From positions 992,001 to 1,056,000 of the forward strand of contig NZ_CP042829.1 in NCBI RefSeq assembly GCF_008838325.1: a DNA stretch of 64,000 nucleotides, in the 5' to 3' direction. A model generated the notes under the pieces. It was not told the DNA's origin. It saw nothing but the letters and a program-made list of their open reading frames with translations, and ran no database searches. Position numbers and translations under genes: made by a program. Below, piece after piece: positions 47,029 through 54,289 of this stretch. The stretch is from Tepidiforma bonchosmolovskayae (GTDB lineage Bacteria; Chloroflexota; Dehalococcoidia; Tepidiformales; Tepidiformaceae). Position 1 is the stretch's first letter; the number at the start of each line of letters is the position of its first letter.

Positions 47029-47104
47029 GCCTCGATAGCTCAGCTGGTAGAGCGAGCGATTCGTAATCGCTAGGTCCAGGGTTCGAATCCCTGTCGAGGC
47101 TCCA
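47029..47104 (+). tRNA. tRNA-Thr(CGU)
   Basis: A 76-base cloverleaf. The acceptor GCCTCGA/TCGAGGC is a perfect seven-base stem. The D-arm is GCTCAGCTGGTAGAGC. The anticodon stem AGCGA/TCGCT encloses TTCGTAA, giving anticodon CGT, which reads ACG threonine codons. A five-base variable loop AGGTC and a perfect T-arm (CAGGG-TTCGAAT-CCCTG) follow. The discriminator is T and CCA is encoded. It is on the right edge of the defence island, but its 3' end faces away from the island. Confidence 0.95.
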
Positions 47105-47427
47105 GTTTTCTCCCTGCGTGCCGCGCGGGCGGCCGCCGGCAGGGTGCGACTTCTGGTCCCGACTCCGCCCTTGCGTTTGATTTTCGCGACGAGCATGCGC
47201 CCGAGCTTCTCGAGCGCTTCCCACAACTTAAGCCCCGACTCCGGGATTGCGGTTGCGTGCCGCGGCCACAACCCAAATTGAACACCTGGGCGGCGCTGCG
47301 AATCTCGAACCCGAACCCGGCCTCGCCGTTGCGTGCCGCACGGGCAGCGGAAGCAGCGCGGCAGCGATGGACGGTCGGCAATTCGGGATTCGCTTGACCC
47401 GAGCCGGCTGCGCCCGCTACGCTCGAT
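47105..47427. other. Gene-free stretch upstream of the riboswitch
   Basis: No supported protein gene or RNA. Open frames here are low-complexity or antisense to the tRNA. It should contain the promoter of the riboswitch transcript; no strong -10 hexamer is apparent to me. Confidence 0.4.
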
Positions 47428-47538
47428 GGTGCAAGGGGGAGTAACCGGCACCCACCCCCGGGGTGCATCCGCGGGCCGTCACCACGCGCTTCGGCGCCGG
47501 CCCCGGAGGCGAGCCTTCGCCCGGTGAGACCCTGGCAC
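47428..47538 (+). ncRNA. yybP-ykoY manganese riboswitch aptamer
   Basis: The core signatures are present: GGGGGAGTAACC on the 5' side (47434-47445) and GCCTTCGCCCGGTGAGACC on the 3' side (to about 47532), matching the conserved GGGGAGUA and GGUGAGAC elements of this family. The closing stem P1 is GTGCAAGGG (47428-47436) with CCCTGGCAC (47530-47538), one mismatch. The class senses Mn2+, and family members often sit before TerC/Alx-type exporters, as here. Switching logic is given under the terminator. Confidence 0.85.
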
Positions 47539-47570
47539 ATCCTCAAACAGGGATGCGGCCAGGGTTTTTT
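47530..47570 (+). terminator. Riboswitch-controlled intrinsic terminator
   Basis: CCCTGGC (47530-47536) pairs with GCCAGGG (47558-47564), with an inner CATCC/GGATG stem, followed by six T. The 5' arm is shared with the 3' strand of aptamer stem P1, so the two folds are mutually exclusive. Mn2+-stabilised P1 would prevent the terminator and switch terC on. That is the direction known for transcriptional yybP-ykoY switches. Confidence 0.8.
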
Positions 47571-47590
47571 GCTGGCCGCGAAAGGGTCGC

Positions 47591-48535
47591 ATGACCGAAC
47601 TGCTTCCGTGGCTCATCTTCGGCGGCATCGTGGCGGGGATGCTCGCGCTCGACCTCGGCGTCTTTCATCGCGAGGCCCATGTTGTGTCGCGCCGCGAGGC
47701 GCTCGCCTGGAGCGCCGCGTGGATTACCCTGGCGCTCGCCTTCAATGCCGGCGTGTTCTTCTTCCGGGGCAGCGATGCGGGCGTCGAGTGGCTGACGGGC
47801 TACCTGATCGAGAAATCGCTAAGCGTCGATAACGTCTTCGTCTTCCTGCTGATCTTCTCGGCGTTTGCGGTGCCGCCGGTGTACCAGCATCGCGTGCTCT
47901 TCTGGGGGATTCTCGGGGCGTTGGTGATGCGGGCGGTGCTGATTGCAGCCGCAGGGCTGCTCATCACGACGCTCCACTTCGTCATTTACGTGTTCGGCGC
48001 GTTCCTCATCTTCACGGGTATCAAATTCCTGCGGGACCAGGAGCATGCGCCGGACCTCGAACAGAACCGGTTCGTGCGGCTGACGCGCCGGCTCTTTCCC
48101 GTGACGGCCCGGTACGAAGGGCAGCGGTTCTTCCTCCGGCGGGAGGGGGTCCTGTATGCGACGCCGCTGTTCCTGGTCCTGGTGCTGGTGGAGAGCACGG
48201 ACCTTGTGTTCGCCGTCGACAGCATCCCGGCGATCTACGCAGTGACGAGCGACCCGTTCATTGTGTTTACGTCGAATATTTTCGCGATTCTCGGGCTGAG
48301 GGCGCTCTACTTCGTGCTGGCCGGATACCTGGGCGGGCTGCGGTTCCTGAAGCCGGCCCTGGCGGCCATCCTCGCGTTCGTCGGCACGAAGATGCTGCTC
48401 GTCGACCTGTACAAGGTGCCGTCGCTGGCGAGCCTGGCGGTGATCGCCGGGGTCCTTGCGGCGGCGCTGTTCGCTTCGTGGCGGTGGCCGAAGCCGGCGC
48501 ATGCCGCGGTCCACGAGCCCGCTGCGGGCCGTTGA
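47591..48535 (+). CDS. TerC/Alx family membrane protein (predicted Mn2+ exporter)
   Basis: A 314-residue polytopic membrane protein. Helices lie near 4-24, 40-60, 90-110, 118-140, 198-216, 230-250, 258-275 and 278-300. TerC signatures: LLPWLIFGGIVAGMLALDLGVFHREAHVVSRREAL at the start, LSVDNVFVFLLIFSAFAVP (acidic D in the first half), and VLVESTDLVFAVDSIPAIYAVTSDPFIVFTSNIFAILGLRALYF, the paired Asp-containing motif of the second half. Family members protect against manganese, or act with SecYEG in exporter metalation. The upstream Mn riboswitch makes the manganese role the best reading. ATG 47591 has GAAAGGG a few bases upstream. Confidence 0.92.
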   Translation: MTELLPWLIFGGIVAGMLALDLGVFHREAHVVSRREALAWSAAWITLALAFNAGVFFFRGSDAGVEWLTGYLIEKSLSVDNVFVFLLIFSAFAVPPVYQHRVLFWGILGALVMRAVLIAAAGLLITTLHFVIYVFGAFLIFTGIKFLRDQEHAPDLEQNRFVRLTRRLFPVTARYEGQRFFLRREGVLYATPLFLVLVLVESTDLVFAVDSIPAIYAVTSDPFIVFTSNIFAILGLRALYFVLAGYLGGLRFLKPALAAILAFVGTKMLLVDLYKVPSLASLAVIAGVLAAALFASWRWPKPAHAAVHEPAAGR

Positions 48536-48569
48536 CCGGCCGCCCCCCGCCAATTACCTACGATCGAGA

Positions 48570-48587
48570 GGTGTCACATTTGACACC
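48570..48587. promoter_or_regulatory. Inverted repeat upstream of pspA
   Basis: GGTGTCA-CATT-TGACACC, seven-base arms with a four-base centre, 52 bases before the pspA ATG. A TTGACA core overlaps the right arm. A repressor operator at the pspA promoter is plausible; the binding protein is unknown. Confidence 0.5.
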
Positions 48588-48638
48588 GAACGCGGGCACA
48601 CCACCCGGGGAAGCCCGGGCGGAGAACGGAGGAACCGG

Positions 48639-49346
48639 ATGTTGAAGCGGCTTGCCGCAATTTTCCAGGCGAAGGCGAACAAGGCTCTCGACCGGCTTGA
48701 GGACCCGCGCGAGATGCTGGACCTGAGCTACGAGAAGCAGGTCGAGATGCTGCGCGACGTGAAGCGGGGCATCGTCGAGGTGACGGCTGCGCGGCGCCGG
48801 CTCGAGCTGCAGGCTGAAGAGCTGCGGGCGAAGCTGCCGACCTTCGATGCGCAGGCGATGCAGGCGCTGAAGAACGGGCGCGAGGACCTCGCGCGGGTTG
48901 CGCTGGAGCGGAAGGCTTCGACGCAGGCGCAAATCGAGAGCTTCGAGGCGCAGGTGGCGAACCTGCGCGCCGAACAGGAGCAGCTGGTGCAGGCGGAGCA
49001 GCGGCTGCAGGCGAAGGTTGAGGCGTTCCGAACCCGGAAGGAGGTGCTGACGGCACAGTACACGGCGGCGAAGGCGACGGTGCGGATCGGCGAGGCGGTC
49101 ACCGGTCTCTCGGAGGAGATGACGGACGTGGGCTACGCCATCCAGCGGGCGGAGGGCCGGACCGCGCAGCTGAAGAGTCGCGGCCAGGCGATCCAGGAGC
49201 TGCTGGAGAGCGGGGTGCTGGAGGATTCGCTCGGCGGGACGACCGGCATCGACCGCGAACTGGAGGCGCTGGGCCGGCAGGCGAGCATCGATGCCGAACT
49301 CGAGCGGCTGCGGGCGGCGATGGCCGCCGGGGAGGCGAACCGATGA
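48639..49346 (+). CDS. pspA: PspA/IM30 family envelope-stress protein
   Basis: ATG at 48639 with a GGAGG six bases before it gives 235 residues; the open frame extends left but without an RBS. The protein is nearly all coiled coil. MLKRLAAIFQAKANKALDRLEDPREMLDLSYEKQVEMLRDVK is the amphipathic membrane-binding start of PspA. A long hairpin of helices follows to about 190, then a C-terminal helix (IDRELEALGRQASIDAELERLRAAMA). ESCRT-III-like PspA assembles on stressed membranes. It forms an operon with the two genes downstream, by ATGA overlap and an 8-base overlap. Confidence 0.92.
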   Translation: MLKRLAAIFQAKANKALDRLEDPREMLDLSYEKQVEMLRDVKRGIVEVTAARRRLELQAEELRAKLPTFDAQAMQALKNGREDLARVALERKASTQAQIESFEAQVANLRAEQEQLVQAEQRLQAKVEAFRTRKEVLTAQYTAAKATVRIGEAVTGLSEEMTDVGYAIQRAEGRTAQLKSRGQAIQELLESGVLEDSLGGTTGIDRELEALGRQASIDAELERLRAAMAAGEANR

Positions 49347-49648
49347 TTGTGCGGCTGATGGGACGCGGCCAGTGGCGGCTCGATGATGCGCTGATCGATG
49401 AGCTGAACCGGATCGATGCGGCGCTGGATGATGATATCAACCGGGGGGATGCAACCGAGTTCCGGGAGCACCTCGCGGCGATGCACCGGCTGATCGCGGA
49501 GCGGGGCGAGCCCGTGCCGGAGGACGAGCTGGTGCCGTCGGATGCGTTCGTGCCGCCCGTCGACTGCTCGATCGAGGAGCTGCGGAAGCTGATGGACCCG
49601 GATGGGCTAATCCCGGGCGGCCCGGCAAAGGAGGCGGTCGATGGTTGA
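49343..49648 (+). CDS. pspAA: PspA-associated protein PspAA
   Basis: A 101-residue single-domain protein: MIVRLMGRGQWRLDDALIDELNRIDAALDDDINRGDATEFREHLAAMHRLI. The end VPPVDCSIEELRKLMDPDGLIPG is typical of the PspAA domain seen next to PspA in Actinobacteria, Chloroflexi and others. The start overlaps the pspA stop (ATGA) and the end overlaps the zinc-ribbon gene, so translation is tightly coupled. Its role is believed to be regulation of, or partnership with, PspA; the mechanism is unknown. Confidence 0.85.
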   Translation: MIVRLMGRGQWRLDDALIDELNRIDAALDDDINRGDATEFREHLAAMHRLIAERGEPVPEDELVPSDAFVPPVDCSIEELRKLMDPDGLIPGGPAKEAVDG

Positions 49649-49931
49649 TGAGCTGTTCGAGGTCTTCGAGGAGCTGTTCGAGCGCCGCAACAAGAAGAAA
49701 AAGAAGGAAAAGGAAGGGAAGGGCGGCGGTGCGCGGGACGGCGTCCCGGCGGCGCCGCCCGTTTTCTGCGTGGACTGCGGCGTGCGGAATGAGGGCGGGG
49801 CCCGCTTCTGCATGGAGTGCGGGAGCCTGCTGCCGAGCCCGGGGGAGGAGCTGCGCTGCCTGAGCTGCAACACGCAGCTGCCCCTAAAGGCGAAGTTCTG
49901 CCCGCGCTGCGGCGCGAAGGCGGCGGTGTAG
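49641..49931 (+). CDS. Double zinc-ribbon protein of the psp operon
   Basis: A 96-residue protein: acidic/aromatic N-terminus (MVDELFEVFEELFERRN), a lysine-rich stretch, then two zinc knuckles, FCVDCG...FCMECG (about 43-62) and LRCLSCN...FCPRCG (about 73-91). No other domain is present. It is probably an interaction or scaffold subunit of the PspA complex. It overlaps pspAA by eight bases and is last in the operon. Confidence 0.75.
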   Translation: MVDELFEVFEELFERRNKKKKKEKEGKGGGARDGVPAAPPVFCVDCGVRNEGGARFCMECGSLLPSPGEELRCLSCNTQLPLKAKFCPRCGAKAAV

Positions 49932-49976
49932 GCCGGGTCAGGGGGCGTCGATTTCGCTGCGGAGGCGGCGATGCGG

Positions 49977-50279
49977 CTACGGATGGACGCGGGCAAGTTC
50001 GATGCCCTCCCGTTCGATCGCCTCGCGGAGCGCAGGCGGCGCGGTATCGAGCCGTACGACGTCGATGTGGAGGAGGGTGGGGGCTTCGTCGACGAGGGCG
50101 AGAAGCTCGTCCCAGGTGACCGGGTCGGCGCCGGGGGCGTCGATGGCGAGGTCGATGTCGGAGCGTTCGCGGTGGTCGCCGCGGGCGCGGGAGCCGAAGA
50201 GGATGACGCGCCGGACGGCGGGGTGCCGGGCGAGGCGTTCGGCGAGCCAGTCGGCGACGGCGCGGGCGCGGGGGTCCAT
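49977..50279 (-). CDS. Orphan minimal nucleotidyltransferase (MNT type)
   Basis: A 100-residue pol-beta-like nucleotidyltransferase domain: VRRVILFGSRARGDHRERSDIDLAID has the GSRARG helix turn and the DxD metal ligands (SDIDLAI). Such MNT proteins usually pair with a HEPN protein as antitoxins that AMPylate the toxin, but no HEPN gene is next to this one; the gap either side (to 49931 and 50318) is short. It may be an unpaired antitoxin, or the partner lies elsewhere. The start ATG 50279 has no strong Shine-Dalgarno sequence. Confidence 0.7.
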   Translation of the reverse strand: MDPRARAVADWLAERLARHPAVRRVILFGSRARGDHRERSDIDLAIDAPGADPVTWDELLALVDEAPTLLHIDVVRLDTAPPALREAIEREGIELARVHP

Positions 50280-50317
50280 GGGCGTGAGTGTAGCGGAGAC
50301 AGCTGCGGCGGGGCGGT

Positions 50318-51001
50318 TCAGCGGATGGTGAAGGAGCCGGCGGCGATGGTGACGAATCCGATGGAGACCTCGTTGGTGGCCTTTACGGTGATGCTGTACG
50401 TTCCGGTCACCGGGTCACCGAAGGTGAGGAAGTCTCCCGGCCAGGCGAACTCCCGCGAATGGCCGTCCCAGTAGAGGTAGCCGGACGCGGTCTGCGAGAA
50501 GCCGTTTGGAGGGTCGACTTCGACGCGTATGCGGAGCGGGTAGTCGAAATCGGCGAAGTAGTCGGTCTGCACGGTGATGGTGAAGAGCGTGTTCCAGCGC
50601 CACCGGACGCACTCCACCCGGACCTTGAATCCACGTGAGGCAGGGATGTCAGTCCAGCCGGTGCAGGATTCGATGACGTCGCCGCCGCTGGACGGCGGGG
50701 GGTAGGCGGGCCCGGGTGGGGGCGCCGGCGGGCGCGGAACCGGCGTCGGGGTGGGCGGAACCGGGGTCGGCGTCGGGGGCCGTGGCGTGGGTGTCGGCGT
50801 CCGCGTCGGTGTTGCGGTCGGGGTAGGCGTTGACGTCGGGGTGGGCGTCGGCGTCGGCGTGCGGGTCGGGGTGGCGGTGGCTGTGGGGGTAGCGGTCGGC
50901 GTGGGCGTGGGGGCCGGGTCGCTGACGAATCCGCAGCCGGCCGCGCCGAGCGCGGCAAACGCAGCAGCAAGAAGGGCCGCATGGCGGATGACCGGGCGCA
51001 T
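50318..51001 (-). CDS. Lipoprotein with Pro/Thr stalk
   Basis: ATG at 51001 gives 227 residues: MRPVIRHAALLAAAFAALGAAGCGFVSD is a lipoprotein signal peptide with the lipobox-like AAGC, so Cys 23 is likely lipidated. A repeated PTPT/PTAT stalk follows (about 30-100), then a 120-residue beta-rich domain (IESCTGWTDIPASRGFKVRVECVRWRW...SITVKATNEVSIGFVTIAAGSFTIR). The stalk is like that of the surface protein at 18689-20428 but shorter. The folded head is unassigned. A longer frame upstream is the antisense of an intergenic region. Confidence 0.75.
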   Translation of the reverse strand: MRPVIRHAALLAAAFAALGAAGCGFVSDPAPTPTPTATPTATATPTRTPTPTPTPTSTPTPTATPTRTPTPTPRPPTPTPVPPTPTPVPRPPAPPPGPAYPPPSSGGDVIESCTGWTDIPASRGFKVRVECVRWRWNTLFTITVQTDYFADFDYPLRIRVEVDPPNGFSQTASGYLYWDGHSREFAWPGDFLTFGDPVTGTYSITVKATNEVSIGFVTIAAGSFTIR

Positions 51002-51170
51002 GACGGCCGGGGATGGTAGCACAGCCCGGCGACAGCCCCTGTCGCGTGCCTGGCGACGGGCGTGTTCAAACGAAGGCGATTCGCTTGCAAGGCCGAATGG
51101 CCTATCATGCACAGCATTGCGGGCCGGGGATGCCGGCCCAGCCCGGGAAACCCAGGAAGAAGGAACGCCC

Positions 51171-52475
51171 TTGGAACTTCAGAACGTCGTCATCGTCGAT
51201 GGGGTCCGCTCCGCGTTTGCACGCGGCGGACGGGGAAAGCTGGTCGCCACGCGCCTCGATGAGGCCGGGGCCCAGGTGCTGCGCGCGCTGCTTGAGCGGA
51301 ACCCGAAGGTGCAGCCGCGGATGATCGAGGATATCGGCCTCGGGAACGTGGGGGGCGCCGGGGAGCTCGCTGGCATCGGCGCGGACACCATCGCGCGGCT
51401 CGCCGGGCTCCCGTCGGAGATTTCGGCCTTCGATACGAACCGGCAGTGCGGCTCGAGCATGGAGGTGCTGCACCGGATTGCGCAGTCGATCGCGGTGGGC
51501 GCGACGGAGGTCGGCATCGCGATGGGCGCGGAGCGGATGGGGCGGCAGCTCGGCGGCGGGCAGCGGGGCCCGACGACGCGGATCACGGAGTTCAACCGGC
51601 GCCGGCTGGAGCAGACGCCGGAACAGCGGAACCTGCCGCCGGACCACTTCGAGAACTTCTCGGTGCCGTTCCCGGACGAGATTCTCGATTACTCGCCGGT
51701 GCTTTCGATGGTGCAGACGGCCCAGAACGTGGCCGAGGTGTACAACCTGAGCCGCGAGGAGCTGGACCAGTTCGCGGTCGACAGCCACCGGAAGGCGGTG
51801 GCGGCCTACGAGAAGGGCGTCTACAAGGACGAGATCATCCCGCTCGAGGTGGAGGACCCGGTCTTCGACGCCGAGGGCAACTGGGTGGAGTCGGAGCGCG
51901 GGCCGATGATCATCTTCGACCGCGACGAGTGCATCCGGCCCGGGACGAACATCGAGACGCTGAGCCAGCTCCCGCCGGTGAAGGGCATCGTGAGCCCGAC
52001 CGGGCAGGAGCTGCGGATTACGGCCGGGAACAGCTGCCCGACGAACGACGGCATCAGCGCCGTGCTGCTGATGAGCGAGAAGAAGGCGCTGGAGCTGGGG
52101 CTGGAGCCGCTCGCCCGGATCAAGGGGTACGGCATTGCGGGCATCAAGCCACAGGTGATGGGCCTCGGCCCGGTCCCCTCGACCAAGAAGGCGCTCAAGT
52201 ATGCGGGCATTGAAGCCGACCAGATCGACCGGGTCGAGTTCAACGAGGCGTTCGCGGCGCAGGTCATCCCCTCCTGCCGGGAGCTGGGCATCCCGCTGGA
52301 GAAGGTGAACGTGAACGGCGGGTCGATCGCGATCGGGCACCCGCTCGGTGCAACCGGCGCACGGCTTGTCCTGACGGTGGCGCACGAGCTGCGCCGCAGC
52401 GGCAAGAAGTACGGCCTGGCGACGCAGTGCATCGGCGCGGGGATGGGGATCAGCACCATCATCGAGGCGCTCTAG
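51171..52475 (+). CDS. Acetyl-CoA acyltransferase (thiolase)
   Basis: TTG at 51171, with AAGAAGGA nearby upstream, gives 434 residues beginning MELQNVVIVDGVRSAFARGGRGKL, the typical thiolase start. The frame extends left through a shadow of the lipoprotein. Catalytic residues are all visible: nucleophilic Cys in FDTNRQCGSSMEVL (near 93), His in NGGSIAIGHPLGATGARL, and the second Cys in ATQCIGAGMG. It cleaves 3-ketoacyl-CoA or condenses acetyl-CoA. It fits the beta-oxidation-like set with the acyl-CoA synthetase (15174) and the crotonase (60286), though these are not clustered. Confidence 0.93.
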   Translation: MELQNVVIVDGVRSAFARGGRGKLVATRLDEAGAQVLRALLERNPKVQPRMIEDIGLGNVGGAGELAGIGADTIARLAGLPSEISAFDTNRQCGSSMEVLHRIAQSIAVGATEVGIAMGAERMGRQLGGGQRGPTTRITEFNRRRLEQTPEQRNLPPDHFENFSVPFPDEILDYSPVLSMVQTAQNVAEVYNLSREELDQFAVDSHRKAVAAYEKGVYKDEIIPLEVEDPVFDAEGNWVESERGPMIIFDRDECIRPGTNIETLSQLPPVKGIVSPTGQELRITAGNSCPTNDGISAVLLMSEKKALELGLEPLARIKGYGIAGIKPQVMGLGPVPSTKKALKYAGIEADQIDRVEFNEAFAAQVIPSCRELGIPLEKVNVNGGSIAIGHPLGATGARLVLTVAHELRRSGKKYGLATQCIGAGMGISTIIEAL

Positions 52476-52505
52476 ACCGCCCCTTCGCTGCACAGGCAGC
52501 ATCGC

Positions 52506-52534
52506 GCGGCGCCGGGGGTTGCCCCCGGCGCCGC
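52506..52534 (+). terminator. Intrinsic-type terminator after the thiolase gene
   Basis: A 13-base GC stem (GCGGCGCCGGGGG with its complement) has a three-base loop and is followed by GTTCGTTTG. It lies about 30 bases beyond the thiolase stop. A weak T-tract makes this a good but not classical terminator. Confidence 0.6.
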
Positions 52535-52657
52535 GTTCGTTTGCGCGGTGCTCTGGCCCGGCTCTGGACCTCAGCTTTACCTTCGTAAGGGGTTCTGACC
52601 TGCACGCAAGGCGCCGTCGGCGAAGATACGCGGCGACGCTTCAGCGGGGGACTGCTC

Positions 52658-53419
52658 ATGAAACGGAAGCTGCTACTTTTCGGCGGGGCCGGGCTGGCGG
52701 CGTTCGCCGTGGCAGCGTTCGCGGCCTGGTTCTTCTACTTCCGGAGCGATGCGCCGGAGGAGGTTTCGCTGGAAGGGGCGCTCGAAACGGTCCGGACGCC
52801 GACCGCGGCGGCCCCGGCGGGCGCCGGTTCGACACCGGCCCCAGGGGCGACGCAGCCGGCCGGGGCCGGCGCATCGGCCGGCCTCGACGGGACGTGGACG
52901 GTGGCCGCGGCGGGCGAGACGTTCGTGGGCTACCGCGTGCAGGAGGAGCTGGCGCAGGTCGGTGCGACGACGGCGGTGGGCCGGACGAGCGACGTGAAGG
53001 GCACGGTGACCATTAAAGGAAACCGGGTGGAGCCCGGGAGCACCTTCACCGCGAATATGCAGGCGCTGAAGAGCGACCGTGCGCAGCGGGATAACGCCCT
53101 CCGGACCCAGGCGCTGGAGACGAACCGGTTCCCGACCGCGACCTTCACGCTGAAGGATGCAGTCACGCTGCCTGCCTCGTTCGCGAACGGGGAAGCGCTG
53201 ACGACGACGCTGAAGGGCAGCCTCGAACTGCACGGGGTGACCCGCGACGTCGAAATCCCTGTGCAGGCGAAGCTGGAGAACGGGCTGATCGTGGTGGTGG
53301 GCTCGCTCGAGATCAGATTCGCCGACTACGACATTGCCCAGCCGCGGGCGGTGATTGTGCTGAGCGTCGACGACAAGGGGATCATGGAGGTCCAGCTCGT
53401 GCTGCAGAAGCAGGGGTAG
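52658..53419 (+). CDS. YceI-like domain protein, membrane-anchored
   Basis: A 253-residue protein. The N-terminal signal anchor is LLLFGGAGLAAFAVAAFAAWFFYF, a disordered Ala/Pro/Gly linker runs to about 75, and a YceI-type beta-barrel follows: LDGTWTVAAAGETFVGYRVQEELAQVG (TFVGYR start), RTSDVKGTVTIKGNRVEPGSTFTANM, RAQRDNALRTQALETNRFPTATFTLK (the D-x-x-x-K/R-T-x-x-F-P-x-A-x-F signature), LELHGVTRDVEIPVQAKL. The YceI barrel binds isoprenoid or lipid-like molecules in the cell envelope. Here the barrel is tethered outside the membrane. Confidence 0.85.
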   Translation: MKRKLLLFGGAGLAAFAVAAFAAWFFYFRSDAPEEVSLEGALETVRTPTAAAPAGAGSTPAPGATQPAGAGASAGLDGTWTVAAAGETFVGYRVQEELAQVGATTAVGRTSDVKGTVTIKGNRVEPGSTFTANMQALKSDRAQRDNALRTQALETNRFPTATFTLKDAVTLPASFANGEALTTTLKGSLELHGVTRDVEIPVQAKLENGLIVVVGSLEIRFADYDIAQPRAVIVLSVDDKGIMEVQLVLQKQG

Positions 53420-53431
53420 GGACCGGGCAGG

Positions 53432-54274
53432 TCAGGCGGAGATCAGGGCGACCCCGGCCAGGGCGAGGGCGGCGCCCGCCAGGCGGAGGTGGGTGAACCG
53501 TTCGCCGGCGACGAACCGGGCGAGGATGAGGGTCTGGACCGGGTAGAGGGAGCCGAGCACGGAGGCGACGGCGACGTTGCCCCGGCTGGTGGCGAGGGCG
53601 AAGGAGAGGTTGGCGGCGCTATCGATGGCGCCGACGGAGGCGAGGCGGAGGCCGCGGCCGGCGCCGGGCCAGCGGAGCCCGCCGACGAGGGCGCCGGCCG
53701 CGGCCGTAAAGAGCGCAGCGCCGGTCCGGGCGCTGAGCACCGCGACGAGGGCATCGCCGTCGGTGGCCGAAGCGCGGCCGATGAGGAGGAAGAAGAGGCC
53801 GAAGCCGAGGGCGGCCGTGAGCCCGAGGGCGACGGGCAGCAGGTGGCGGCCATGGGTGAAGACGCGCCCCTCGGAGGGGAGCGAGACGAGGATGATGCCC
53901 GAGAGGGCGAGGGCGATGCCGGCAAGGGCTGCGGGCCCCGGCGCGTCCCCGGTAAGGATGGCGGCGACGACCGGGATCACGGCGCCGCACGCAGAGAGCG
54001 GGGCGACGACGGCGGATTCGCCGAGGGAGAGGCCCCGGTAGAGGGCGAGGCCGCCGAAGCTGGTCGCGAGGCCGGCGGTGAGCCCCCAGCGGACGGCGTC
54101 GGCGGAGGCATCGGGCCGCGAAACGAGGACGGCCATGCCGAGGAGGAGGACCGCCGCCAGGTGTGACGCGAGCCCGACGGTAAAGACCGGGAGCCGGCTG
54201 GTGAACCGGCCCCCGAGGAAATCGGACGTGCCCCAGGCGACGGCAGCGCCGAGGCCGAAGAGGATGGAGGTCAT
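53432..54274 (-). CDS. EamA/DMT family permease
   Basis: A 280-residue protein with about ten hydrophobic helices in two five-helix halves (first EamA domain about 1-135, second about 140-280), the duplicated drug/metabolite transporter fold. Start MTSILFGLGAAVAWGTSDFLGGRF and the repeat GLTAALGFGLFFLLIGRASATDGDALVA are typical. The sequence does not reveal the substrate; many relatives export amino acids or metabolites. It is 15 bases downstream of the gyrA stop on the same strand and so may be co-transcribed with gyrA. It is convergent with the YceI gene, separated by 12 bases. Confidence 0.85.
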   Translation of the reverse strand: MTSILFGLGAAVAWGTSDFLGGRFTSRLPVFTVGLASHLAAVLLLGMAVLVSRPDASADAVRWGLTAGLATSFGGLALYRGLSLGESAVVAPLSACGAVIPVVAAILTGDAPGPAALAGIALALSGIILVSLPSEGRVFTHGRHLLPVALGLTAALGFGLFFLLIGRASATDGDALVAVLSARTGAALFTAAAGALVGGLRWPGAGRGLRLASVGAIDSAANLSFALATSRGNVAVASVLGSLYPVQTLILARFVAGERFTHLRLAGAALALAGVALISA

Positions 54275-54289
54275 GCGGGGCAGGCGCCG

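Noticed and set aside
47029-47104. tRNA gene as an island attachment site with a direct repeat in the window
   Set aside because: I found no second copy of the tRNA 3' end in the window, and the tRNA orientation does not place its 3' end at the island edge.
46823-47224. Minus-strand frame with SLDRDSNPGPSDYESLALPAELSRP
   Set aside because: It is the usual false reading of the antisense of a tRNA gene, which is present here at 47029-47104.
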